Numbered from the stretch's first letter, positions 1-8,919 are shown. The stretch is DNA of 64,000 bases from Bacteroidia bacterium (GCA_030432635.1 JAUIMB010000009.1:78883-142882); one strand, 5' to 3'. Translations and numbers: made by a program. Notes: generated by a model not told the origin, from the letters alone.

Positions 1-254
1 GCTATTTCCAAGCTTGTACCCGTTAAGATACTGTAAGTTGTTTGGTCTTTATCTTCAAAGATGTCACTTAGCATTCCTGTTTCATCAAGTACTGAAATAT
101 GCCGTTCCTTGTCATTGTTTAATTGAGATAAATACACTACAACCGCAACGAGTGCAACCATGATCAATGGACTTAAGAACGTCATGATAATGAACGATTT
201 ATTCCTAACCTTATTGAGATACTCTCGCTTTGTTATAAGTGGCAAATGGTTCAT
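1..254 (-). CDS. ABC-2 type exporter permease, N-terminal part (cut by window edge)
   Basis: The reverse strand is open from an ATG at 254 to the window edge, giving about 84 residues. It starts MNHLPLITKREYLNKVRN, a cytoplasmic segment typical of NatB-type ABC-2 permeases, followed by one membrane helix (about residues 20-42) and the start of an extracytoplasmic domain. The start lies one base past the stop of the ATPase gene at 256, so the two are co-transcribed and should form one exporter. The substrate cannot be told from the sequence. The rest of the gene lies outside the window. Confidence 0.8.
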   Translation of the reverse strand, partial: MNHLPLITKREYLNKVRNKSFIIMTFLSPLIMVALVAVVVYLSQLNNDKERHISVLDETGMLSDIFEDKDQTTYSILTGTSLEI

Positions 255-255
255 T

Positions 256-1182
256 TTAGTTGTTTTTTACGGTTTGGATAAAAATATCATTTGCAGAAGG
301 TATGACTTCAACAAAATGATGCACTTCGGCTTTTGATGTCAAAAAACGTAAGAGATCGTTCGGGTTATCATGAGCATCAAGCTTGATGTTGAGTTTGACA
401 TCATCGTTTAAGTTTTTAAACGTTGCAGGCAGCACCTTAAACTTTTCCTTAATCGCGTTAGTAACACTATCAATCGTATCTGTTTGTAAGCCAACCTCAA
501 AGGTATTGGTTTTATGTTGTCGTTTAATATCGGTCAACTTACCATCTAACACCTTATTGGATTTGTGTATAAGTGCTATATGATCGCACAACTCCTCAAC
601 AGATTCCATTCGGTGAGTAGAAAATATGACAGTGGCTCCATCTTCCCTTAATTGAAGAATCTCATCCTTAATCAAATTTGCATTAATGGGATCAAACCCA
701 GAAAATGGTTCATCGAAAATCAATAATTTTGGGCGATGGAGTACGGTAACAATAAATTGGATTTTTTGTGCTTGTCCTTTACTAAGTTCTTGGATTTTTT
801 TATTCCACCAATCACCAATATCCAACTTATCAAACCAATAGTTCAATCGTTTTCTGGCGTCCTGTTTGGTCATCCCTTTCAGCTGTGCCAAGTATAGTGC
901 TTGCTCTCCAACCTTCATGGATTTATACAATCCACGTTCTTCAGGTAAATACCCAATGTTCTTTATGTGTTCAGGTCTCAAGTTTTCGCCATCCAAAAAT
1001 ACACGTCCAGTATCTGGCATGGTAATTTGGTTGACAATACGAATAAGTGTTGTTTTCCCTGCGCCATTTGGTCCAAGCAAGCCAAATATGCTTCCTTTTG
1101 GCACGGCAATCGACACGTCGTTTAGTGCTCTGAAGCTTCCATAGTGTTTAGATACGGAATCAGCAACTAAGAGGTTATTCAT
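256..1182 (-). CDS. ABC transporter ATP-binding protein (NatA-like exporter ATPase)
   Basis: 308 residues, the usual length for exporter ATPases with a C-terminal extension. Visible motifs: Walker A GPNGAGKT (37-44), signature LSKGQ (133-137), Walker B LLIFDEP (153-159) and H-loop His190 in FSTHR. The last 85 or so residues match the DUF4162-type tail found on NatA-like ATPases. It powers the ABC-2 permease encoded one base downstream, at the inner membrane. NatA/NatB systems move Na+ or drugs, but the substrate here is unknown. A TATCTTTA box about 30 bases upstream of the start is a possible but imperfect -7 element. Confidence 0.93.
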   Translation of the reverse strand: MNNLLVADSVSKHYGSFRALNDVSIAVPKGSIFGLLGPNGAGKTTLIRIVNQITMPDTGRVFLDGENLRPEHIKNIGYLPEERGLYKSMKVGEQALYLAQLKGMTKQDARKRLNYWFDKLDIGDWWNKKIQELSKGQAQKIQFIVTVLHRPKLLIFDEPFSGFDPINANLIKDEILQLREDGATVIFSTHRMESVEELCDHIALIHKSNKVLDGKLTDIKRQHKTNTFEVGLQTDTIDSVTNAIKEKFKVLPATFKNLNDDVKLNIKLDAHDNPNDLLRFLTSKAEVHHFVEVIPSANDIFIQTVKNN

Positions 1183-1301
1183 AAATTGTTTTTAGAAGGA
1201 TTATATAACGCTGATAAAGATAACATCTTAACATCGAAATCTAGACTATCTTTACAAATTTTTGATTACGACATAAATCTTTGTCACCAAGAATCAGAAA
1301 A

Positions 1302-1340
1302 ACAAAACCCACCCTTAAAACTAATTAAGGATGGGAAAAA
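1302..1340 (-). terminator. Second intrinsic terminator downstream of dnaJ
   Basis: The arms 1308-1318 and 1325-1335 form an 11-position stem with one mismatch. On the minus strand the stem is followed by a T-rich stretch. It lies about 40 bases beyond the first hairpin after dnaJ and points the same way, so the pair acts in tandem and insulates the grpE-dnaJ unit from the ABC genes. Confidence 0.5.
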
Positions 1341-1354
1341 ATTGCTATGAAAAA

Positions 1355-1388
1355 GAAAAATTATCACTAATTGAGTTTAGTGATAATT
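1355..1388 (-). terminator. Intrinsic terminator of the grpE-dnaJ operon
   Basis: A perfect 11-bp stem (1359-1369 with 1378-1388) is followed on the minus strand by a T-rich run. It begins 34 bases after the dnaJ stop codon. Confidence 0.65.
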
Positions 1389-1421
1389 CAAATATAGTGT
1401 TTTTTATTAAAACTGTATGGG

Positions 1422-2546
1422 TTATGAAAACATATCTTTTACTTTTTCAAAAAAGGATTTATCAGAACTTTCTGGCTTTGGGTCAAAATGTTCATCATCC
1501 CTCATATTTTCAAAAAACTCTTTCTGCTGCTTACTCAATGTCTTTGGTGTCCATACATTAACGTGCACTAACAAATCTCCACTACCATACCCATTGATAC
1601 TAGGAATGCCTTTACCGCGTAAACGTAAGATTTTCCCAGACTGAACACCAGCTTCAACCTTAATCCTTACCTTTCCAGTTACGGTATCAATTTCCTTAGA
1701 GGTACCCAAAACAGCATCTGGCAAGCTAATGTATAAATCATAATGCAAATTATCACCTTCACGCTTTAAAGTATCGTGCTCTTTCTCTTCAATAACGACC
1801 AAAAGATCTCCTGAAATACCATTACCAGGCGCTTCATTACCTTTTCCTGTGACTTTTAATTGCATGCCATCAACAACACCAGCAGGAATTTTAACTGAGA
1901 CCGTTTCTTCTTGAACCATCAATCCATGAGCATCTGCTCCTGAAGGTTTCTTATCGATAGTTTGCCCAGCTCCTCCACAAGTTGGACAAGCGGAAGCCGT
2001 TTGCATACGACCCAAAATCGTATTGGTTACTCGTGTTACTTGACCTGTTCCATTACAGGTGTCACAAGTCTTATAAGTTGTTCCTGGAGCCTGGATCTTT
2101 CGTTTAACCTTGATTTTCTTTTCAACGCCATTGGCAACTTCCTCAAGGGTTAACGTTACTCTAATTCTTAGGTTACTTCCTTTGACACGTCTTTGACCTC
2201 CTCCAAATCCGCCTCCAAATCCAGAAAATCCGCCACCTCCAAAAGCACCTCCAAAAATATCTCCAAACTGGCTAAAAATGTCGTCCATGTTCATGCCTCC
2301 ACCTCCAAATCCGCCAGCACCTTCAAATGCTTGATGGCCGAACTGATCGTAGCGTGCTTTTTTATCAGCATTACTCAATACTTCATAGGCTTCGGCAGCT
2401 TCCTTAAACTTTGCTTCAGCTTCTTTGTCATCAGGATTTTTATCAGGATGATACTTCAAGGCCATCTTACGGTATGCCTTTTTGATTTCGGCTGCAGATG
2501 CACCTTTGTTAATCCCTAATACCTCGTAATAATCTTTTTTTGCCAT
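1422..2546 (-). CDS. dnaJ: Chaperone protein DnaJ (Hsp40)
   Basis: Co-chaperone that delivers unfolded proteins to DnaK and stimulates its ATPase. The J domain has HPD at residues 33-35, followed by a long Gly/Phe-rich linker (about 75-118), a substrate-binding barrel and a C-terminal dimer region. The cysteine-rich domain holds only two CxxCxGxG-type motifs (C161/C164 and C187/C190) instead of the four in E. coli DnaJ. From memory of the family this short form is usual in Flavobacteriaceae rather than damage. I chose the ATG at 2546 ([11 protein letters not shown]), the family's typical start; an ATG four codons upstream (2558) is also possible. It follows grpE in one operon. Confidence 0.96.
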   Translation of the reverse strand: MAKKDYYEVLGINKGASAAEIKKAYRKMALKYHPDKNPDDKEAEAKFKEAAEAYEVLSNADKKARYDQFGHQAFEGAGGFGGGGMNMDDIFSQFGDIFGGAFGGGGFSGFGGGFGGGQRRVKGSNLRIRVTLTLEEVANGVEKKIKVKRKIQAPGTTYKTCDTCNGTGQVTRVTNTILGRMQTASACPTCGGAGQTIDKKPSGADAHGLMVQEETVSVKIPAGVVDGMQLKVTGKGNEAPGNGISGDLLVVIEEKEHDTLKREGDNLHYDLYISLPDAVLGTSKEIDTVTGKVRIKVEAGVQSGKILRLRGKGIPSINGYGSGDLLVHVNVWTPKTLSKQQKEFFENMRDDEHFDPKPESSDKSFFEKVKDMFS

Positions 2547-2597
2547 AGTTGCATTCATAATCTTTCAGAAGAAAAATTAAGATTTTTTGTTAATAAT

Positions 2598-3146
2598 TTA
2601 TTGCCCAATAACGACCTTAGGAAAACGGATAGTCTTTTCTCCCAACCTGTAGCCTTTTTCAATCACATCAATTATCTTTCCTTTCATGTCCTCACTTGGA
2701 GCAGGAATTTGGGTAATAGCTTCGTGGACATCAGCATCAAAAGTATCACCTTTCGCCACTTCCATTTTCGACAACCCTTTTTTCTCAAGAGTAGAAAGCA
2801 GTTTATTGTAAATCAGCAAGACACCTTTACGCAGTTCCTCAGCTTCCTTGTCCTCTTCGATATGCAAAAGCGCTCTTTCAAAATCATCGAGAATTGGCAA
2901 CAGTGCCAACATCACCTCTTCACTAGCGGTTTTGAAAAGGTCCATACGTTCTTTAGACGTTCTCTTTTTATAGTTTTCAAACTCAGCAAACAAACGCATG
3001 AACTTATCCTTTTCCTTAGAAAGTTCTTCTTTTAGTTGATCCTCTTTAGACAATTTCTCTGTTTGGGATTCTTCAGCGTTTTCGACCATTTCCTCTTGCA
3101 TTTGAGGCTCTTCGATAGTTTGTTGTTCTTTATCTTTTTTACTCAT
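2598..3146 (-). CDS. grpE: Nucleotide exchange factor GrpE
   Basis: 182 residues. A charged, low-complexity N-terminus (1-40) leads into the long coiled coil characteristic of GrpE, with the conserved stretch around FENYKKRTSKER, and then the small C-terminal beta domain (about 130-182) ending near IRFPKVVIG. GrpE releases ADP from DnaK and works with DnaJ, whose gene follows 51 bases downstream on the same strand. dnaK itself is not in this window. A good Bacteroidota promoter lies upstream at 3185-3218. Confidence 0.96.
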   Translation of the reverse strand: MSKKDKEQQTIEEPQMQEEMVENAEESQTEKLSKEDQLKEELSKEKDKFMRLFAEFENYKKRTSKERMDLFKTASEEVMLALLPILDDFERALLHIEEDKEAEELRKGVLLIYNKLLSTLEKKGLSKMEVAKGDTFDADVHEAITQIPAPSEDMKGKIIDVIEKGYRLGEKTIRFPKVVIGQ

Positions 3147-3184
3147 GTTCCGGATTTTTTTAATAAATCTTCGATTTAAGATGG

Positions 3185-3218
3185 CAAAAGTACTGCCATT
3201 ATTATTAAAATGTCAAAA
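3185..3218 (-). promoter_or_regulatory. Promoter of grpE-dnaJ
   Basis: Read on the minus strand there is TTTTG (3218-3214), a 21-base spacer, then TACTTTTG (3192-3185), a full match to the Bacteroidota -7 form TAnnTTTG. It ends 38 bases before the grpE start. It lies almost back to back with the yceI promoter. Confidence 0.6.
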
Positions 3219-3243
3219 TGTCATCAAAATATTTTCATTGGAA

Positions 3244-3274
3244 TTGCTGTATCGCATTTCTATGCGTATTTTTG
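3244..3274 (+). promoter_or_regulatory. Promoter of the YceI lipoprotein gene
   Basis: TTG at 3244-3246, a 20-base spacer, then TATTTTTG at 3267-3274, matching the Bacteroidota TAnnTTTG element. The start codon follows 28 bases later. Confidence 0.55.
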
Positions 3275-3302
3275 TTCCACATAAACACATAATTAAAACA
3301 AC

Positions 3303-3977
3303 ATGAAAACAAGATTTTTAAAATTATCAATGATCATAGCACTTGCAGTCGTTTTTACAAATTGTAAAAGTGATAAAACTCCAGAAGTTACTACAGATGA
3401 AGCCAAAGAAGCAGCTACTAGTGTTAGTGGGTCAGCAAAATATTTGGTAGATATTGCAGAGTCCTCTATACACTGGAAAGGATCTAAACCTACAGGAACA
3501 CATACAGGAACCATCAACCTTGAAAAAGGATATGTAGAAATAAATGATGGTGTCATTAAGAATGGAACATTCTTGATCGACATGAACTCTATCAATGTTA
3601 CCGATTTAGAATCTGGTGATGGCAAGGAAAACCTAGAGTCGCACCTAAAAGGCACTGTTGAAGGTAAGGAAGACCATTTTTTTAACGTTAACAAATATCC
3701 TAGTGCTGCATTTACAATTACAGGGTCTTCGACAAATGAAGAAGGCACTAAATTAGAAGGCAACTTGACCATTAGAGATCAAAAGCACAATATTTCATTT
3801 CCAATAAATGTCACTAATGAAAGTGATATGTTAACGATTGAAAGTAATTCATTTACAATTAACAGAACAAAATGGGGAATCAACTATGGCTCTAAATCTA
3901 TATTTGATGATCTTGGCGACAAGTTTATCAATGATAACATTGAAATCAAAATCATCTTAAAGGCTAAAAAAGGCTAA
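3303..3977 (+). CDS. YceI-family lipoprotein
   Basis: 224 residues with an N-terminal lipoprotein signal ending in FTNC (Cys21), so it should be lipid-anchored in the envelope. The rest matches the YceI fold, a lipocalin-like barrel that binds long polyisoprenoid or amide ligands: early SSIHWKGSKPTGTH, central LKG...HFFNVNKYPSAAFTITG, and late FTINRTKWGINYGS. The ligand is not predictable. It is a single gene with its own promoter at 3244 and a terminator at 4003. Confidence 0.9.
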   Translation: MKTRFLKLSMIIALAVVFTNCKSDKTPEVTTDEAKEAATSVSGSAKYLVDIAESSIHWKGSKPTGTHTGTINLEKGYVEINDGVIKNGTFLIDMNSINVTDLESGDGKENLESHLKGTVEGKEDHFFNVNKYPSAAFTITGSSTNEEGTKLEGNLTIRDQKHNISFPINVTNESDMLTIESNSFTINRTKWGINYGSKSIFDDLGDKFINDNIEIKIILKAKKG

Positions 3978-4002
3978 TACCGATTGTAAATAATTGAATT
4001 TA

Positions 4003-4036
4003 AAAAGCATTCACGATGGTGAATGCTTTTCTTTTA
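4003..4036 (+). terminator. Intrinsic terminator after the YceI gene
   Basis: Perfect 12-bp stem (4003-4014 with 4019-4030) with a 4-base loop, followed by a T-rich tract. Confidence 0.8.
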
Positions 4037-4135
4037 TTATCACATCTGTAACAATAGACCTTTAAAAAGTCTCGTTATACCTTTTGAAACTTAAGAGAAA
4101 TTAAATTACATCCACATGCGCTTTCTTTAGACCAC

Positions 4136-5104
4136 ATGATATCAAGAATTAGAACCATCTGTCTGGCTTCTATAGCTCTATACCTGTTTAATTGTAGTGA
4201 CAACGAAGCAGCTAAAACAAGTCAAACTGTCGAATTTCATTTTGAGGACATCAATCATTTTTGGGAAGCTTACGAACTAACCAAAACCGTAGACACCCAT
4301 GCCAAACGTACAGCTATCGTACAGGACTTATACATCAATAAAAGTAGTAAAGGCTTAAAATTACTGATTGACAAGTACAAACTCAACGCTGCCGATTATG
4401 CAACATTTATGAAAGATACCGTCTTTTTCAATTCCATAAAGCCTATTACATTGGATATTCAGAATGACACCTTAGACATTCGCAAACATCTTAAATCATT
4501 TGAAACCTTCTATCCTGATGCCATTTTCAATGATATTTATTTCGTTATAGGTCAATTTAAACGTGCTGGAACCGTGATTGACAGTACAATGATTATCCAA
4601 CTTGAAAAAAATGCGCGAAGCGAGACCACCGAATCAGCGTTTTTATTTAAGGATGACCAACTTGGAAATTTGAACCATTACAGCTCGTTAATTCCATTAG
4701 TTGTTCATGAGCAAGTACACATCAACCAAAAGAACATCAATACAAAAGCATTGTTATCAAAATCGATTTGTGAAGGTGCTGCCGATTTTCTGATGTATTT
4801 ACAGACAAAACAATTCCCTTCATCTGCACAATCGACTTATGATTACGGCATGGCCAATGAAACAAGGCTGTGGGCAAAATTCCAAACGGATTTGGATATT
4901 CGTTATGCCTTGATTAAAAAGGACTGGTTTTATAATTATGACAGAAAGGATATCCCTCCAGATTTAGGCTATTTTATGGGATTCAAAATTTGTGAGGCAT
5001 ACTATAATAAAGCATCAGATAAAACTGAAGCCATCAGGTTTATGCTTGACGGCTCCAATAGTGAGCGTTTACTTGAACTTAGTCAATACAATGGTGGATT
5101 TTGA
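4136..5104 (+). CDS. Predicted zinc-metalloprotease lipoprotein (GldB / DUF2268-like)
   Basis: 322 residues with a short lipoprotein signal (lipobox around LFNC, Cys20). A HExxH zinc-binding motif, HEQVH, is at residues 191-195, and Glu213 in CEGAADF is well placed as the third ligand, as in gluzincin peptidases. The layout recalls the DUF2268 / gliding-motility GldB family of Flavobacteriia. Whether this is true GldB or a paralog cannot be decided, because the other gld genes are not here. It is monocistronic, with the convergent tonB gene ending 15 bases downstream. Confidence 0.7.
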   Translation: MISRIRTICLASIALYLFNCSDNEAAKTSQTVEFHFEDINHFWEAYELTKTVDTHAKRTAIVQDLYINKSSKGLKLLIDKYKLNAADYATFMKDTVFFNSIKPITLDIQNDTLDIRKHLKSFETFYPDAIFNDIYFVIGQFKRAGTVIDSTMIIQLEKNARSETTESAFLFKDDQLGNLNHYSSLIPLVVHEQVHINQKNINTKALLSKSICEGAADFLMYLQTKQFPSSAQSTYDYGMANETRLWAKFQTDLDIRYALIKKDWFYNYDRKDIPPDLGYFMGFKICEAYYNKASDKTEAIRFMLDGSNSERLLELSQYNGGF

Positions 5105-5119
5105 TAATCGCGCCAACAC

Positions 5120-5848
5120 CTATTCTTTTAAAACAAAACTTATCGGAATACTGTAGGGCACATTCACTGGCACACCACGCTGCTTACCAGGTATCATTTT
5201 TGGCAGCAAGGAAATGATCCGCTCAGCTTCTTCCTCTAGTATTCTATCGGGACCTCTACTTCTAACCTTTGACACATAACCTTTTGAATCAATTGTGAAC
5301 AGCACATGTACCCTTCCGTATATTCCTAATTCCAAAGCTGTGTCTGGATATTTGAAGTTCTTTTTTACGTGGTTCAAAATTGAAGCTTCAAAACATGCTT
5401 TCTTATCAGCTTTAGTACCACCTTCACATCCTGGAAACACTGGAATATCCTCGATTACAGCAAATGGCACATCAATTTCCTCTTCCACTTCTTCAACCTC
5501 AACCTCTTCCACAGTGACCACTTCAGCTATAGCATCATTCTGGCCAACCTCGCTACTCTCAATAATCGATTCTTCAATTTCAACTACATCCTCAACAATC
5601 TTGATATCTTCTGGCACTACAGCTAAAGGTGCTGGAGGCGGAGGTGGTGGAGGCACATTCAGATTCACCATGTCAATATCTTCATCGGAATAATCTATGT
5701 CCAAGACCTCAACGATTACGTCCTCCTTAACATAGGTTTTGTGTTCGAATAATAGATAGGTGGACAATAACATTAAATTAAGCCCGATAGCAAAATAAAG
5801 GCTACTGTTTCTTCCAACGTCTACCTCAGGTTTCTTTTTAACTTGCAT
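5120..5848 (-). CDS. TonB-family energy transducer
   Basis: 242 residues. A single membrane anchor at about 17-36 is followed by a periplasmic spacer rich in Pro (a run of seven at about 66-72), Val and Glu, then a C-terminal TonB domain (about 130-242) with YPDTALELGIYGRVHVLFTI. It should carry energy from ExbB/ExbD to outer-membrane receptors. The TonB-dependent receptor gene at 5936-8089 lies directly upstream on the same strand, 87 bases away, so this may be its dedicated partner. A strong palindrome sits in that gap. Confidence 0.9.
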   Translation of the reverse strand: MQVKKKPEVDVGRNSSLYFAIGLNLMLLSTYLLFEHKTYVKEDVIVEVLDIDYSDEDIDMVNLNVPPPPPPPAPLAVVPEDIKIVEDVVEIEESIIESSEVGQNDAIAEVVTVEEVEVEEVEEEIDVPFAVIEDIPVFPGCEGGTKADKKACFEASILNHVKKNFKYPDTALELGIYGRVHVLFTIDSKGYVSKVRSRGPDRILEEEAERIISLLPKMIPGKQRGVPVNVPYSIPISFVLKE

Positions 5849-5896
5849 GACATTAGATTTTATTCAAACAAGTTACGCCTTGACCATTAAAAAAAA

Positions 5897-5919
5897 CATG
5901 ACATTTGTCATGATATCAT
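5897..5919. promoter_or_regulatory. Overlapping palindromes upstream of the tonB gene (possible operator)
   Basis: CATGACA-TT-TGTCATG is a perfect inverted repeat at 5897-5912. A second perfect 10-base palindrome, ATGATATCAT, overlaps it at 5910-5919. Both lie in the 87-base gap between the receptor stop and the tonB start, 49 bases or more upstream of the start. No T-run follows the hairpin on the minus strand in terminator fashion except a distant A/T stretch, so an operator is the more likely reading. Confidence 0.4.
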
Positions 5920-5935
5920 TTTGGATACCAACAGT

Positions 5936-8089
5936 TTATAAATTATCCAACTGATTATCGGTGCCGTCTTCACTTATCGTCCAAAAGAAACCTATAAAGA
6001 AAAATTGATCGGCTGCAGGACGTAAAGACCGTCTTGCAAAATTGCCATTGGCATCAGGTGCATTGGCATATTGATAACCATTGATGTTTTTAAAACCCAA
6101 GACATTATTGACAGAGACATAGAGAATTTTTTGTTGGCTGATCAAATATGCCCAGTTTAAACTAATACTATTGAAACTTTTGGTTTTTTCGCCCAAAAAC
6201 TCTTGAGTGTTTGGATTTGTATATGGTCGTCCTGAGGCAAAATTATAGGCAAGACCTAGCTGGCTTTTCCAATCTTCAATCCAATATTTTGCCACTGCTG
6301 AAAAATTATGCGAATTAGCAAAGTTTGGTTGAGCCTGTGATGGGAAATTCCTGTAGTTTCTTTCTGTATCCAAGAATGAATAACTCAACCAATAATCGAC
6401 ATTTTTTATACTCTTGTTATCTCTCCAAAACAAGTCCAATCCTTGAGCATATCCAGATCCTGAATTATCATAATTACTATCAAAGCCTTCAAAATCGGTA
6501 TCAAATTTGACTAGATTATCGTATTCCTTTCTATAGGTTTCAGCTCTAAAAATGCGTCCATCATTGACGTATTGGTAGTTCATGATGTAGTGTTTGGTGT
6601 TTTGGGTTTGTACCTGTGAATTAAATTTCAAGACTGCATTTCCGGCATTCTGAAAGAAGTTTCCGTAGGCAACTGATAACTGTCCGCTTTTTGATGTTTT
6701 ATAAGCCACTGAAGCCCTTGGAGCCAATTGAAACTCGTTTGACAAATTGTAATGGTCTCCTCTCAAGCCCAATTTAAGCGCAAAATTCTTACTGAAGACA
6801 AGGTCAGATTCTACGAAGGCAGCTGTATTATTATTGGTGAATCCATAAGACACATCAAAGCCTTCCGTAGCAAACGTTTCATCAAAATTTGTGGTAAAGT
6901 GTTCGGCACCAAAGCTCAGCTTGAACCTACTGTTGAATCGCTTTTTTAGTTTTAGTTTGATATGCGCTGAATTTTCACTGTTGTCAATATCATCGTCCAT
7001 AAGTTTAACATCTGTCTTGGCAATGGTATAGCTCAACCCAGTATGCAATGACCAACCTTTTCCCAACACACCTTTGTATGAAGCATTGGTATAAAAATTT
7101 CGATTATTGAGCTTCGTACGGACACCTTCTGTAAAATTTATATCCTCTTGTATCAAGTCAAAATTTGCAGTATCAAAAGCAGCATAAAACTTAAGCATCC
7201 CGTTGTTGAACTTTTTACGGAAAACGGCTTCGCCTTGAGCACCTTCATAAGGTTTTTCCCAATCATTACGATCTGGATACAATGCGATATATGGTGCCAA
7301 ATTAATGTAGGTAGCATTGACACTTAAAGAAGTGCTTTTCCATTTTTCTGTATGGCCTAAACTTCCACCAACGCTCATAATCCCAAGATCGGTTTTTTCT
7401 TGATCTGGTTCGTCAATTGTGTTTAATAGAAGTACACTCGACAAGGCATTTCCAAATTCGGCAGAATACCCTCCAGTTGAAAAGGTAATCCCGTCAAAGA
7501 GAAAAGGTGAATAACGACCACGTGTAGGAATGTTATTGGCTGTTGGCGAATATGGAGTAAACACACGAATTCCGTCAATAAAAATCTGTGTTTCATTGGC
7601 ATCACCTCCTCTAACAAACAATCGTCCATCTTCAGAAACTGTTGAAGTACCTGGCAGTGTTTGCAAGGCACCAACAAAATCACCCACTGCGCTGGCTGTC
7701 GTTACCACATCCAAGGAGTTTAACACAGACACTTTACTGTTATCATTGGCTTCAAAAGTACCTGCCGAAATAACCACAGTATCCAAAGCTTCCAAGTCAT
7801 CCTTAAGTTTGATATTTAAGCCCTGCATTGTAGTCACATCGCCAACAATGGTCTTCGTCTCATATGACAAGAAGGAGATTATCAAAGTTTGGGTACCTGA
7901 TTCTTCAGTTGTAAAACTAAAATTCCCATCGTCATCGGTAGTATCACCATCATAGGTGCCATCGAGATAGACATTAGCACCTACAATAGGAATGTTTTTT
8001 GAATCTGTGACTTTTCCATTGATTGTTGTTTGTGCAAATGTTAGCGATGCGACAAGCATTAAAACTAAGGATGTAAAAAAGTGTTTCAT
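5936..8089 (-). CDS. TonB-dependent outer-membrane receptor with carboxypeptidase-like N-terminal domain
   Basis: About 717 residues from the ATG at 8089 (MKHFFTSLVLMLVASLTFAQ), which begins a clean signal peptide. A longer reading from 8125 would put 12 polar residues before the signal and is rejected. Next come a beta-sandwich carboxypeptidase-regulatory-like domain (about 20-100), a plug domain (LFVRGGDANETQIFIDGIRVF and the GGYSAEFGNALSSVL region) and a 22-strand barrel. There is no SusD partner, so it is not a typical Sus pair. The ligand is unknown; the downstream tonB gene suggests a self-contained uptake unit. Confidence 0.92.
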   Translation of the reverse strand: MKHFFTSLVLMLVASLTFAQTTINGKVTDSKNIPIVGANVYLDGTYDGDTTDDDGNFSFTTEESGTQTLIISFLSYETKTIVGDVTTMQGLNIKLKDDLEALDTVVISAGTFEANDNSKVSVLNSLDVVTTASAVGDFVGALQTLPGTSTVSEDGRLFVRGGDANETQIFIDGIRVFTPYSPTANNIPTRGRYSPFLFDGITFSTGGYSAEFGNALSSVLLLNTIDEPDQEKTDLGIMSVGGSLGHTEKWKSTSLSVNATYINLAPYIALYPDRNDWEKPYEGAQGEAVFRKKFNNGMLKFYAAFDTANFDLIQEDINFTEGVRTKLNNRNFYTNASYKGVLGKGWSLHTGLSYTIAKTDVKLMDDDIDNSENSAHIKLKLKKRFNSRFKLSFGAEHFTTNFDETFATEGFDVSYGFTNNNTAAFVESDLVFSKNFALKLGLRGDHYNLSNEFQLAPRASVAYKTSKSGQLSVAYGNFFQNAGNAVLKFNSQVQTQNTKHYIMNYQYVNDGRIFRAETYRKEYDNLVKFDTDFEGFDSNYDNSGSGYAQGLDLFWRDNKSIKNVDYWLSYSFLDTERNYRNFPSQAQPNFANSHNFSAVAKYWIEDWKSQLGLAYNFASGRPYTNPNTQEFLGEKTKSFNSISLNWAYLISQQKILYVSVNNVLGFKNINGYQYANAPDANGNFARRSLRPAADQFFFIGFFWTISEDGTDNQLDNL

Positions 8090-8194
8090 GATGGTTGGTA
8101 ATCTGTTCGTTTTTTGATGGTACAAAGATTCAAAAGAAGCATCATTAAGAAAATTCTATGTAACCGAATTGTTAAAAATCATTCCTGAATTGCA

Positions 8195-8202
8195 TATTTT
8201 TG
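8195..8202 (+). promoter_or_regulatory. -7 element upstream of the YhhN gene
   Basis: TATTTTTG fits the Bacteroidota TAnnTTTG form, 16 bases before the start at 8219. The nearest TTG (8169-8171) is 23 bases away, slightly far. Confidence 0.35.
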
Positions 8203-8218
8203 ACAAAACGTTATCACC

Positions 8219-8911
8219 ATGCTTTCCAAATCGGAAAAAAAATTCGCTATTGTTTTTAGCCTCTTTGTTTTGGCAGAATTGATTTCTGGCAACTCAAGGC
8301 TATTAAGTTCTATTCATTATTTTGCCAAACCTGCCATTGTTGTATCCTTGCTGTATTTCTTTTGGAAAAAGAGCAAAAACCTTCATCATGTATTGAGGTA
8401 TACTGTGGTTTTGGCATTAGTATTCTCGCTATCTGGAGACATATTACTTATGTTTGTTGTCCAATCCCCAAACTTCTTCCTGCTTGGATTGGTTGCCTTT
8501 TTATTAGCTCATATTATGTATATTATTGCCTTTTGGAGAGACCGTAAGGCGAATAAAGGTGTACTCGGCTTTATCATTTTACTTCTTGGATATGCATTCG
8601 GACTTTTTTATCTGCTGAAGGATGGACTTAAGGATATGATGATTCCTGTAATCATATACATGATTGTAATTTTGAGTATGTCAACTACTGCATTTTTACG
8701 ACGAGGAAATGTGCCAGTGGCAAGCTATTGGTTTGTTTTTGTTGGGGCAATTCTTTTTATGGTTTCAGATAGTATTTTAGCACTGAACAAGTTTTATCAA
8801 ACCTTACCTTTATCGAGCATTAGCATAATGCTTACTTATGCCTTGGCTCAGTTTTGCATTATTATTGGCTTGTTAAAATCTGATAGCCCTCAGCAAGAAG
8901 AGCGTTCTTAA
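8219..8911 (+). CDS. YhhN-family membrane protein (lysoplasmalogenase-like)
   Basis: 230 residues with about eight membrane helices and little else. Charged residues sit between helices at positions typical of the YhhN/TMEM86 family (for example SLSGDILLM around residues 75-83 and VSDSILALNKF near 181-191). Family members hydrolyse the vinyl-ether bond of lysoplasmalogens in animals; the bacterial role is less clear, and many flavobacteria make no plasmalogens. It is a single gene, convergent with the NADH dehydrogenase gene, which ends 8 bases downstream. Confidence 0.82.
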   Translation: MLSKSEKKFAIVFSLFVLAELISGNSRLLSSIHYFAKPAIVVSLLYFFWKKSKNLHHVLRYTVVLALVFSLSGDILLMFVVQSPNFFLLGLVAFLLAHIMYIIAFWRDRKANKGVLGFIILLLGYAFGLFYLLKDGLKDMMIPVIIYMIVILSMSTTAFLRRGNVPVASYWFVFVGAILFMVSDSILALNKFYQTLPLSSISIMLTYALAQFCIIIGLLKSDSPQQEERS

Positions 8912-8919
8912 AATTCAAT

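Noticed and set aside
1331..1644. Open frames on the plus strand opposite dnaJ
   Set aside because: They are shadow frames of dnaJ and its terminator, with no start signals or protein-like composition.
2170..2330. Repetitive Gly-coding DNA in dnaJ as a repeat element
   Set aside because: It is the ordinary Gly/Phe-rich linker of DnaJ and not a mobile or regulatory repeat.
5600..5660. Poly-Gly frame on the plus strand as a gene
   Set aside because: It is the complement of the Pro-rich spacer in the TonB protein.
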